Below are positions 24,960 to 36,059 of a DNA stretch of 64,000 nucleotides, piece by piece (the stretch's first letter is position 1; each line of letters begins with the position of its first letter). Position numbers and translations under genes: made by a program. This DNA is from Welwitschia mirabilis (Eukaryota > Gnetophyta > Gnetopsida > Welwitschiales), in contig JBOZIK010000001.1 in the NCBI GenBank assembly GCA_051453625.1, positions 276,948,946-277,012,945 of the forward strand. Reading direction: 5' to 3'. The notes beneath the pieces were generated by a model. The model was not told where the DNA came from, searched no databases, and saw only the letters and a program-made list of their open reading frames with translations.

Positions 24960-25640
24960 GTTCTTTTAATGCTTGCATAGGGATGGACTAGCTATTAAAC
25001 TAGCATGATGGTTTTTTGTTTAGAACAAGTAAAGTTTTAGGTTATATGTTTTTTTTCTAATAATAAAGTTTTTCATGTTATTAGTGCATTACTTTAATAT
25101 TAAGTTTTGATGGATCTCTTACTAGTTAAGAGTAAGATTCATTAAGGCATGATTTTGCTTTAAGATCTATTTGGTGATTCTCGTTCTCATTCTAGCGTGG
25201 AACTTAGAAGATTCCTACTTCTTATGATTATTTTATTCTTACTATGGAGGCTATATGGCTTGGATATATCATTGTCATACCTATAACAAATGATATTATG
25301 CCATTATGCTTAAGATAGAACTACATGAGCATTCATGTTTATGATGGATGAGATTATGCTATTATTCTTGAGTTAGAATTAAAAGCTTAAATTTACTTTA
25401 GTACTTATATTTTTCCATAATGTTATTATGTTAGTTTGAATTTTATATCCCATTTCTAAACCCTTTAGATCATTTTACTCTCTATTACTCATTACCATTA
25501 GGTTTGTTTTGCTTTCGTTATCTATCTCTATTAAAGAACAACACTGGGACTATACTATAAATGTAAGTCCTAGTATAATTGGTAAAATTTATGTTTAGGC
25601 ATATAAGGTTTGTATCTATAGGATGATATTGCTATTAAAT
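24960..25640 (+). repeat. LTR-like repeat, copy 2 (pairs with 14480-15290)
   Basis: It carries 'gactagctattaaactagca' at 24986 and 'gggactatactataaatgta' near 25545, both matching copy 1 in order and orientation. It lies about 0.5 kb downstream of the Athila-like pol relic, a reasonable place for its 3' LTR. Confidence 0.5.
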
Positions 25641-26734
25641 AAGATGGAATATTGCCAAAAACCTTTTTAATTAATGATGATAAGAACAATATTAATTACT
25701 CATTATGTTTCAACTAATTAAGCCTTTACTCTTTATTATCAATTGCCTTTTCTATCCAATTTGGTTGTAATAGAGGATGGTCTTCTTATGGATACATGGC
25801 TTCCATGTCATATACATTGTACATGCTTTTATCAAATTTATCTCACATTTGTATGTTTATAACAAAAGCTAGATCTTATTTTATTTATAAGATTTAAGAA
25901 GACATCAAAATCCCTTATTAATTAATTTTTTAATTTCTTTAGAAAATGTTACTAAATCTAACCTTACATTAAGCACATTAGTCTTTCGAACTGAATGCTT
26001 TGAAAAGCATTATTACATTATAGAGAAGTAAATTTCCACATGATAAGGTTTGAATAAATATGTGGTGCTTCATGCCTCTATAGAAATAATATAAAGCATG
26101 AAGATTCTATTTTGGATTTAGAACTAATCATGAGGATATTTCCTTTTCTCCCTCTCTTTTTTGGCATAGAGAGTCTCACAAATAAGTATAGATTTTTGAA
26201 TTTATGTGCTTGTTCTTTAAAAATAACTCTTTTTAAAAATATTTACAATACAACTAATAATGAAATGTAAACTATTATATAAATCACATCAAAAAAAATA
26301 ATAAAATGTTGCATCAAAGACATGTGTAATAAAAAGTTGCATCAAAGATACATGTAGAGTTAAAGATTGTTCAATTCATGATATTATAATAAGGAAAATC
26401 TTTTAGAGGAAAGGTTTACAAATAAAAATGATAAAAATAAGAATATTGAAATACAAAATATACTAATTAACTAGAAATAAATGCATCTTTGAATTTGATG
26501 TAAGACTTATTAGATAACCTATCATAGAAATGAAAGTCTCCAAAATAAATACTCATTACAAGAAACCTATAAACTATAGAAGTTACTTTAAAAACTAAGG
26601 ATTATTAAACTTAGAGGGGAGGGATGAACAATTTCTAATAAATAATAAACTTTAACCAACTAACAGAATGAAAATGCACAATTGAAAACCTTACTAAGAT
26701 AACACAGTTTCCTAACTTGGGTACATCCACACAT
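25641..26734. other. No gene seen; one short tandem repeat
   Basis: The only structure I see is a 30-bp duplication at about 26307-26355 ('gttgcatcaaaga', then 'acatgt', twice). Confidence 0.45.
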
Positions 26735-27175
26735 AGAGGGTAGCTTTTTCTTACACCTTTGGATATTCTTGACTTACAAGAAAATAGTGGTTTTCTAGAG
26801 TGCCATCAATCTTATATTAAATGAGAATCTCCTTGCAAGACAACACTCTCTCCCTCTTAATGGAATAATGGTTTTCATAAACATACCATGATCCCTTATA
26901 ATAATGATAATCNNNNNNNNNNNNNNNNNNNNNNNNNNNNNNNNNNNNNNNNNNNNNNNNNNNNNNNNNNNNNNNNNNNNNNNNNNNNNNNNNNNNNNNN
27001 NNNNNNNNNNNNATACCATGAACCCTTATAATAATGATAATCTCGTCGTAAGAAAACACTCTCTTCCCTATAAGGACATAGTGGTTCTTATAGTACATGA
27101 TACACCTTTACAACAACGAGAGTCTCTTCACAAGGGATCGTTGTATCCCCTATAAGTAAATAATGGGTTTTTGGC
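26735..27175. repeat. Tandem array, about 82-bp unit, four copies
   Basis: The landmark AATAATGG or CATAGTGG starts at 26783, 26864, 27077 and 27157. Intervals are 81, 213 and 80. The middle interval becomes 83 if the 100 N and the 30-bp duplicated gap flank are removed. Each unit has a gagaatctcc-like start and a cctytacaayaa-like end. Confidence 0.7.
26913..27012. other. Assembly gap (100 N) with duplicated flanks
   Basis: 26883-26912 and 27013-27042 are the same 30 bases with one mismatch. The surrounding tandem array shows independently that nothing is missing here. Confidence 0.85.
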
Positions 27176-27179
27176 TAAA

Positions 27180-28170
27180 TAATAATCTTACATACAATAA
27201 GTGCCTAAAAGCATAATAACAAATGCACGTCCCCATAACGGTTGCCCTACAAAGTATTTGGTATTCAAGAAATGGACTCTACAATAATATTAAATAATAA
27301 TATAGTTTATAATGAATAATAAAAATGAATATAATAACAAACCTAAATACTTAATTTGATGTAAATATAATATCCTTGAAGTTGTTGCTATCACGAGTAT
27401 GAATGAGGAATATGATTTGCAATGAACATACAAATTCAAAAGATGAAACAATGCTAGCTCCTTATTAATGAATCTTTTAATTTCTTTGTGAGAGGTTTTC
27501 TTTTCTTATGCTTTCTAATAACTATATATTTACTATTATAATCAAGTGTTAAAAAGTTCTTTTTTGCATCTTTACATTAGTCAGCCTTTATAACATTAAG
27601 GAATATCTAGTCATTTGAGCTTAAAAGATAACCTTTAATTCTATAACCACTATGAAATGGATAGCTAATGTCTATGTTTCAAGTATGTATTTTTATTTTT
27701 AATTAATGTGATATTTTACCTAGGATGTCTTAAACCTTGTAAACATCTTCACTTTAGAATTATCCACTTTTGTAGACATCTTAAAATAACGTACCCATAT
27801 TTTAATGAAAATTTCACTATAGTATCCTTGGGCCTTTGTGATCATAAATCTATGATGTAAAAGTTCATAGATTACCTAAAATGTAAGATATTAGTTAAAA
27901 AACAAATTAACTCCATTACCTATTTCAGCTTAGTACATTGAAGATGTCTTTACTTTCCTAGACATCTTTTCTCAAGACATCTTTAATTTCATAGATGTCT
28001 TCAAACATATGATTTTGTAGTCTAGCATTTGATCCTTTTCATAAGATGTTACCTTTGAAGATCCATCATGATATAATGCTTTTCAAGATCTAATTTACAT
28101 GTAATAACCTAACTACACAATGACATAAAATTTTTGGTAAGTGGAATCATCAAAAATAAATTTTCCAACA
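27180..28170 (-). repeat. 3' LTR of a minus-strand LTR element (left boundary approximate)
   Basis: Read on the minus strand, a polypurine tract (28171-28184) is followed by TGTTGGAAAATTT, a typical copia-type LTR start, at 28170. The next 450 bases carry repeated AGATGTCT/AGACATCT octamers, which reappear at 30969-31186 where the other LTR should be. The LTR's far end is not defined. Confidence 0.55.
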
Positions 28171-28184
28171 ATCTCCCCCTTTTT
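28171..28184 (-). other. Polypurine tract, minus strand
   Basis: The plus strand reads 'atctccccctttttg', so the minus strand reads CAAAAAGGGGGAGAT. This kind of tract, preceded by GATGATCAAAAA-like sequence and followed by TGTTGG, is well known from Ty1/copia elements of plants. Confidence 0.7.
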
Positions 28185-29379
28185 GATGATGTTCAAAACT
28201 TGGCAAATCTTATTAGTGTAATCTTAGCCAATTAAAATTAAACATTTTGTTCTAAACAAATGCACATGATAACTTGTCACAACAAACATAATATATGCCA
28301 CTTGAAATTAGAAATATATATAAAGAGAAAGAGAGAGAATAAAACATATTTAAAATCACTTAAGCAAGTTTGCAAAAAGCACAAAAATATATGATAAATC
28401 GATGCATTTTCCATTTACCTATGTATGTAAGAAGTAAAAAATATAAACATTTAATAATATTTTAATTTCAATATATGAGTAAAAATGTGCCATGAATTTC
28501 AATTGTGTGCTAGTCATTGTATCATAAATGATATACTCATGGACATGATAATCAATAAACATAGAGTAAGTAAAAAATGTGTTATCATCATATGAAAGAA
28601 TTTTCATAATAAAATAAACAAAATATTAATAGGTAAAAGTGTTTTAACAAAAGAATAATGTTAAAAATGAGAAATGTATTAATCACAAACATGAAATAAT
28701 AAGCATGGTATTTTAAACAGGTGTTTAATGAAATAAATTTATGCTAAGGAGGAATCATCAATACAAATGATGACACTCTTAGATCCAATCCAAGATATCT
28801 TAATCAAGATCTCCAATTCCTACATAATGTCCTTAACATGGAAGCTAAAGTATCCAATTGATCTTCCATTAATTTTCCACATACTTCTTTTCCTTTTTCA
28901 ACATTACTAGAAGGATCTAATTACAAAGATCTAAATCACTTATGTACTACTCATGTTGGACTTTTTTATCACCATCATCACCATCACAAGTGATAAATTT
29001 TGCTAAGTGTATGCTAATGATGAGGTGGGAGGTGGGTTATGCCTTTTCCTAGAGGAAAACTATAACATCTTGTTAGATACCTCAAATACTTATCTCCTCA
29101 TACATTGATATGTTTGAGGAGTGATAGAAACCTAAAGAAACTAAGAGTAGTAGTATCGATAAAGGTGACTGGAATCTAAAAAATGAGAAAGGTTCTACTT
29201 GAACAGAGTCTATATGAAAAGTTGGTAATAATGGTGACCAAATAGAACATGAAGAAGGTGTAGGTGATGGTGGCTAAACTATGGGACAAGGTGATGATGG
29301 CTGTGTGGAGTGATGGATAGGGATTTTATGATATGGATAATAAAAGATAAGAGGTAAAGCATCTAAGATCTCAGACTCT
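28185..29379 (-). other. 3' interior of the minus-strand element, no frame recognised
   Basis: No pol domain is readable on either strand. The minus-strand ORF at 28419-28607 (62 codons) and the plus-strand ORF at 29541-29759 opposite the pseudogene look like chance frames. Confidence 0.45.
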
Positions 29380-30600
29380 TTCTCTTATAATGCTGGTCTT
29401 AGTTAAAAGGGCTTGTAACATATGACTCCCCTTGCACATGTAGTTATATGAAAGTTTAGTACTCCCCATAAGTCAGTTCCTCATCTCTAGAAGACTCATT
29501 AGAGGACTCACTATCTACTACCTTACTTGAATCATATCTTTTGAAGAATGGCATTGATGGTCCTACTTCCTCCTCTTATTTTAACTCCTCCTCTAAATCT
29601 AACCATGTGGGAGTCCTCATGAATTCTAAACTCTCTACTAGTGCCTCTCCTTCACTTGCTATTGATTTATGTTTCTTCAACCTTAGAATATTTCTTCCAA
29701 TTTTTCCAACCATTTTTTACAATTTTTTAAGTTCCTTTTTTACTAAGGATGAACTATGAGTAATAGTAAAGAATGATCTCTACATCTATGATGTTCTCTT
29801 ACTTATGCCCTTACCTGGTATCATAGGTACTCCCTGTTTTTGATTAAATTATGCTAAAGGTTTTTTTGAACACATAAGATTAACTTAGGTTATTAAAATG
29901 TTTACATTACTGATGATTAGGCTAATAAGACATGTATGACTTATAGTTTTCCTTTTTTTAAATAAATAGATGATATTCATACATAATACAAAACCCAAAT
30001 CTATTTAAAAGCCTATGAGTAAGTAATATACAATGAAGTTCTACATGGTTTATAATAACTATACCTGCCTCTCTAACTAGCATATTATAAAAAGTTACCA
30101 AATCAAGAATAGAGGCATCAAGTGTGATGTATTTTATTTAATTGTCCTTAAAAAATTCATTCTACCATGCTCAAATAAAACATTGCTTATTTGATGTCAA
30201 GACATATTAACAATTCTAGAACTAAATATCTCTCTAAATGAATTACTAGAAAATTGAGGAACATTGGTATTATCTATGCTAAGTAATGAATTGATAAAAC
30301 TCAAAGAAATATATAAATTAGTATCTATAACATAAGTCTAAAATGCACCAATGCTATCATCAATTTCATGAAAGTTCACATAAAATTCTCTTACCACTAG
30401 ATTAGAAATATGCTAAACAAGTTAAATGATTATCTTTGAATTAAGCTAAATAAAGTAGCTCATAAGTTGTTCTGTATATCTCAAAACAAAGAGTTATCTC
30501 TATAATACTGGCGTTTTTAACCATGCTCTAAACCTTCTTTCTTCTACCTCATAATAAATCTTAGGTTTATACCATGATCTGATTCATTTTATAAGTTGTT
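29380..30600 (-). pseudogene. Plant-transposon-protein-like (gag-like) frame, decayed
   Basis: Read from 30600 leftwards on the minus strand, the frame gives EERRFRAWLK (near 30515), VREFYVNFHEIDDS (near 30370), TNLYISLSFINSLLSID (near 30310) and FEHGRMNFLRTIK (near 30160). It ends in an acidic Ser/Glu-rich tail (VDSESSNESSRDEE near 29500). The order KFVS-like start, RRF, LVREFYAN, then 'S...IN.LLGI' matches the family annotated as putative plant transposon protein, common in non-autonomous plant LTR elements. Its function is not established. The frame is interrupted by stops and shifts. No RT or integrase lies between the two LTRs. Confidence 0.5.
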
Positions 30601-31450
30601 GTTTACCTTTTATAGTTGTTGTTACATTTCTTATTATTATTTTTATGAAATAGAATGAGACACTAATAAAAGATCACTAAAATACAAGAAAATATTAAAA
30701 AATATGTACCTATTCAAGAAAATGGTATGTTCTTTCTATTGTTAAGATGCCTCACAAATCCAAGAACCTAACCAAAGAAATCTGAGGAAAAAAGTTTGAA
30801 AAATTAATTAAGATTAACATATGTTAAGTGAATACTTTAAAATAAGATTTGATGATTTCTTTGGCTATTAAAAAAGGTCAAAAATCTAGCTTTTTACATT
30901 TTTTTTAATTTCCACAACAATATAGTTTAGATATTTATAATTTTCAAAATGTGTAAAATGTAGAGAGTAGACATCTATAGAATTTAAGACTTTTCTTATT
31001 AAAATATATTTAATACATTTTCCTATTACTAAGACATCTATAAAAACCATGATATCTAATTTGAATAAGTAAAATAATGTACCTCTTCTTTTTAAGATAT
31101 CTATGAAAATCAAGATGTATGATCTCAAGATATCTATACATTTTAAGATTTCTTCTCTAGAGATGTCTACAAAACTAAAGACATCTATAATAAGACTTCT
31201 ATATTTTTTTGAAAATAAATGACAACTATTGTTACCATAGCAATAACACTTCAAGAGTAAAAATCACACACATAATTTCATTTTTATTTACACAATTACA
31301 TCTAATCATAATCTCAAATCATAAGATAAATGTAAAAAAGCAGAGATGTTAATGTTACCTACTTTACTCACCTAATTAAACAAGGCTCAATCTCTAAGTT
31401 CTTATGTGAATTGATGTATCCTTTAGTGACTTGAGATTTTGCCATCTTAT
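30600..31450 (-). repeat. 5' LTR of the minus-strand element (approximate)
   Basis: This region repeats the AGACATCT/AGATGTCT octamer pattern of 27724-28000 (for example 30969, 31032, 31161, 31179). No longer match to the left LTR could be aligned by eye, so the copies are very diverged. The 122-codon minus-strand open stretch at 30886-31254 lies entirely in this LTR and is not a likely gene. Confidence 0.4.
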
Positions 31451-32765
31451 TAAAAACTTGATCATTATTGCATTGGATTGTAACATAATAGTTTTAACTT
31501 AAGTAATTACATAAGTGATAAGTATGCTTCTTCTCTATTCTAAGATTTGATTTATCTTTAGGTACCTCAACTTTCCTTGGTATATTCTATACAAAATGAT
31601 GTAATAATCTTTCATTGCTCTTAACATTGTCATCATACTACCTGTTTTTAAATTTTATTGGATATATATATTAATAATAATTGCTTAAATGATAACAATC
31701 ACAAATGATGTTATTTCTATATGCCAGCCACTCATGCCTAAGTTTGTAATTTAAGATTTTAAATAGAGGGGCTAAAGTGATCATTTTTGTATTTTTTCAT
31801 ACCAAGTCATTCTTATTGTTTGGAATCCTACTTTGTCTAACTATGATATTCAAATTTTTTAATAATTTTCTTTGAATCTGGAAGTTCCTATCTTATATTC
31901 TCCAAAGCACATGTTAGTCTCCCAATCTTAGCCTTAAGAGCTAATTTTTCAATGGATAATTTACTACTAGTATTTTATTTTATTATTCTTTTTTGTTCAT
32001 ATGCCTTTTCAAGAATATTAAGCAACATTTTTTCTTTACATGTAACTCTTACAAATTAATAAACTCATAAAAAATAAAATCATATTTTTATTGAATATTC
32101 ATACACATGTCATCTTTAGTATCTAAATCATACCCATCTTTTGAATTATTTTTTTCATTAAGAATTGTCTAAGGAGTTCTTCTTCTTTTTTCTACCTTTA
32201 CTATAAGATTGTTCTTATTTTGTACTATAAAGTTATTTTCTTTGATTTTGATTTGTGAGTAACATCATAATTAGAATACTGCTTTAATTATCAAATTATT
32301 TTTATTTGTGTAAATCACTTTTATCACTTAGTATTCTAATTTCATAGATCTTAAGTAATTTAAGAGTCCTTACTTTCTATTCTTATTCTTATATTAATTT
32401 GTTAAGTAGTTTCACTAATTATTATATAAAGGATTAGATTATATCCCATGACTTGAGCCAAATGCACTTAATAGTTTGAAGTGTTTTATAAGAAAGGGTA
32501 AGAGTATAACATTGGATTGAAGAATTACTTAAGGACTAACTAGTAACATCTTAGAGCTAGTTTGCTTTTCTTCTTTCTAAGATGAAGTTCAAATTCTATA
32601 GATCATTTCATCTCTTCTTTTTTTTTCTTTCCTTTTTTATATAACTTACATTAAGATTTAAGTTATTGCAATTTTAAACCTAGATCCATGTTATCCCTAA
32701 GGAATAATGAGAGCTAAGTGAAAACATAGCTTAAATCTAAGACATTGTACTACAAGCTAATCAGA
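31450..32765 (+). repeat. Presumed 5' LTR of the Athila-type element; no gene seen
   Basis: Inferred only from the PBS that follows. It contains T-rich and pyrimidine-rich tracts (for example 32600-32640). No confident match to 38700-39660 was found. Confidence 0.35.
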
Positions 32766-32786
32766 TTTTTGCACTGTTATCTGGGG
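32766..32786 (+). other. Primer-binding site, tRNA-Asp type
   Basis: 'tttttgcactgttatctgggg' matches the Athila PBS pattern TTTGGCGCCGTTGCCGGGGA, allowing for C-to-T and G-to-A changes. It lies 0.7 kb upstream of gag. Confidence 0.6.
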
Positions 32787-32796
32787 TAACGGCATA

Positions 32797-32975
32797 GTAA
32801 TAGCTCAAAGGAGTACTAGTTTTTCTTTTTGCAAGTTTTTATTTATCCAGTGATTAGTACTGGTCCTTCTTCTAGTAATACTCAAACTAGTCCTTTTTTT
32901 CTTTTCTTTGTATGCCTTTTAGTGATTGGTACTAGTTCTTCTAATGTTATCCCAAACTAGTCCTTTCTATTTTCC
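32797..32975. repeat. Tandem repeat, about 72-bp unit, in the Athila leader
   Basis: 'agtgattagtactggtcctt' at 32849 and 'agtgattggtactagttctt' at 32921 start two units, each ending in 'caaactagtcctt'. A partial earlier unit ('gtaatagctcaaaggagtac') precedes them. Confidence 0.7.
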
Positions 32976-33469
32976 TTTGTTTTTAATTATCTAATTTGTT
33001 TTTTATAGGTATAACATTTGTTTAGTTTTCTTCGGAGTTAAGAAAACTTTGAAACTTTAAAAATCTTCTAATTGAACTTTATGAATGAGTTGCATGTTTT
33101 TCTTTTCTACTGTAATTTTTGTGTTTCTACATGGATATAAACATTAAAATTTTCTTAAAAATATTTTATGATTCTCATAATGTTTTGCTCAAATTTATTT
33201 CTCATCATCTCTACTTTATTTCACTACATTTGTAAATGCTTAAAGCCTCTAAAATTTTTCTCATAATTTTACTCGATTTTATTCATGCCTCTATTTTATT
33301 TTGTTGTAACCTCGATACTATAAACATTTTATCTATGACTAAAAAATTTATTTGTAAATCCTTAGAACCTGTCTGACTTGCAATCCCTGGAAATCCTTTC
33401 TTTTCATTATTTGACCCTTCTTACAACCATGTGAACATATTTCTTACATGATTTGGACTTGTGATACAA

Positions 33470-34640
33470 TATGAAGATTAACATCAAAAAATATGAACTC
33501 CTTTACTAGGCTCAAAAGAATGAGGAAACTTAGAACCCAAAACTAAACTTAATAGGATTCTCAAGAGTTAACTCAATTGCATAAAATAATCAAAACAATC
33601 AAACTACCTTACCACAAAATAATTTAAATGACTCGTTTGATTACTTTAATGAAACCTTATCAAATCAAGAAATTCTCAATATATTACCAGAATATTATTT
33701 TACTCAAGAAGCAGTTAAATCATAAACTACCCTTGCTAGTGCTACTAATTAACCTAGACAAATCCTTTATGATTACCTCTAATTACAATGTCTATGGATA
33801 TCATCTTGCATAATATCATCAACTTTTAATTAAAGGATAGAATATAAACCTTCCACTATCCAACTCTTGCCTTATTTTTATGGCCTTAAATATGAAGATC
33901 CTTACCTATACCTTAAAGAATTTTAGTGTGTTTTATCAACTGTTCCTCAACATCTTAATACTCATGATGCACTTAGGCCTACTTTATTTCCTTTTTCCAT
34001 AAAAGAGAAGGCAAAATCCTAGTTGTACGATATAAAACCCTACTCCATCATAAATTGAATAGACCTAAGTAAAGCTTTTGTCTCTAAGTTATTTTTTAGC
34101 TATAAGGTAAATGACCTTAGGAAATAAATCATGAACTTTTAATAGAAGGATTACAAAAGTTTCTTCCAAATCTTAAAGAGACATAAAGATCTATTATTAA
34201 AATGCCCCCAACATGGTTTTGGACTAGGTAGGAAGATAAGTTTTTTTAATGATGGTTTATCAAAAAATAACCACCAAGTAGTAGAAATGATAATCCATGC
34301 TAATTTCCTTAGCATGCTCTTAGATAGAGTTTGGGAGTATCTAGAAAGTGTAGCTAAAAGCTTGAAAAATTGGGAAAGACCTCCAAAACCTTTAAGATCA
34401 TATCATCCAATTAGGTCAACTAGTATCTTCAAAATCCCAAAAAACTTTAAGGTGAATAACAACATGGATGAACTAGCAAGAAAGTTAGAATCATTAACTA
34501 CCTCACATTTAACCTCATCTATGGTTGTTAAACCTCAGTGTTTAATCTACCATATTGACATTCCCAAAACCACTGAATGTCCATCTATCTGTTTATTCCA
34601 AAGTATAGTTAATGAACAAGTAAATTTAGTAGGATAATGG
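33470..34640 (+). pseudogene. Athila-type gag relic
   Basis: The frame gives FYGLKYEDPYLYLKEF (near 33865), FPFSIKEKAKS (near 33990), CPQHGFGLGRK (near 34205) and FNDGLSKNNHQVVEMI (near 34240). It then has a 116-codon uninterrupted part at 34287-34637 with LDRVWEYLESVAKS. These correspond to the retrotransposon gag domain of Athila proteins (FHGL..ENPY..L..F, then CPHHG, then F.DGLS...). It would form the capsid. Several in-frame stops lie upstream of 34200. The 34287 frame is the longest open gag remnant in the window, but the protein is not intact. Confidence 0.75.
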
Positions 34641-35344
34641 CAAAACCCCAAAAACAATCCATACTTAAACACTTACAATCCTAGTTGGTGAAATCATTCA
34701 AATTTCTTTTAGAAACAAGACAATGTTCCACAATAAAATTTTTAGCCTAGTACTTCATTTTCCTCATCTTCTAATTCTTATCCTTTGTCTTAAATCATCA
34801 AACAACTTCCTCTCACTCATTGGAGGACACTTTTAAAACATTCATGAAAACATAAGAACAAAAAAATCAAAGGCTCTAACATAGCATAAACCAAGTCCAA
34901 TAAACCACTAGCCAAATTATTTCATCAATAAATCAAAAAGAAATAAGAAAATTTCCCATGATCACCCAATCAAATCCAAAAGAAGTTAGATTTACATAAG
35001 GGATAGAACACATAGAAAAGACAAAGTCTATATACCTTAGGAGCAGAAAAGAGATAGAAAATCCACCCATATAAGATAAGCCTAAGAATTAAAAAAAAAA
35101 ACCCATAGGAAATAAGGAAAAGGATAAGAGTAAAGATACATTGCCTATTTATAAAGAACCATTTCATTTTCACCAATATCTTAGAAAGAAAAATACAATG
35201 AAAAAGCAATTAGAGGTCCTAAAAATTTTTTAAAAAGTTTTAAAATAAACATTCCCCTTCTAAAAGCCATTAAATAGGTCCAGTCCTATGCTGCATTCCT
35301 TAAGGACTTATACACTATAAAAAGACAAATGAATGTTAAATCTA
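34641..35344. other. Gag-protease linker region, no domain recognised
   Basis: Stop-rich continuation of the element. The minus-strand ORF at 34970-35209 is a shadow in A+T-rich sequence. Confidence 0.4.
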
Positions 35345-35830
35345 AAGCCTTTTTATCCTAACAAATAAGTGTGATTCCCCAAAACCAAGTTTCCCACCAA
35401 AGTACAAAGATCATGGGTGTCCCACAATTACCATTACCATAGGTAACAAAACTCTTAGCCAAGCCTTATTAGATTTAGAAGCCAATGTAGACTTGCTTCC
35501 TTATAAACCCTATAAGAAGTTAGGCTTGAAAGGACTCAAAAATAAAAAAAATCCAACTCCAATTAGTAGATAACTCTATTAAAACACTATTAGAAATTAT
35601 CAAGGATGTTATAGTTAGAGTGGATAGTTGTTACTTGTTAGTAGATTTTGTGGTCTTAAACATTGAAAAAATCAGCAAACCAAATAGAGCTTGTATATTT
35701 GGAAGATCATTCTTAGCAAGATAAAATGCTTTAATCAATTGTAGGAATGAATTAATGAAAATTTCATTTAGCAATATGACCATAAAGTTAAAAATCTTTA
35801 ATTTTATGAACTTTCTTTCGAATGATAAAG
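35345..35830 (+). pseudogene. Athila-type aspartic protease relic
   Basis: The frame gives NKTLSQALLDLEANVDLLPY (near 35450), where Athila proteases usually read LLDLGAS.N.LPY, so the Asp is kept but the Gly-Ala-Ser core reads Glu-Ala-Asn. Next come VDSCYLLVDFVVLNIE (near 35620) and the downstream element-typical FGRSFLAR and NALINCRNELMKISF (near 35725). The enzyme would have cut the polyprotein. A stop follows FLAR. Confidence 0.65.
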
Positions 35831-36059
35831 GGATAGAGTACATAAATAGGATAGAAGGCATTGTTGAGGATCAAGAATCCACTTCTAGTTCTCTTAAAAA
35901 TGATGAAATAGATCACACTCAACATATATGCCTCATAGTCCAAAACAAAGTTAATGTAGAACTTAAACACTTATCTAATGATTTGAAATATGATTTCATA
36001 GGGAATGATTCCATCTTCTTGATATTTAAAAACTCTTCCTTGACCCTATTTGAAGAAGA

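Noticed and set aside
30565-30580. Minus-strand PBS (TGGTATAAACC-like)
   Set aside because: It matches the expected PBS only at about eight of twelve positions and lies within or at the edge of a coding-like frame.
35631-35970. Minus-strand ORFs opposite the Athila protease
   Set aside because: They are antisense to a recognisable protease and downstream coding stretch.
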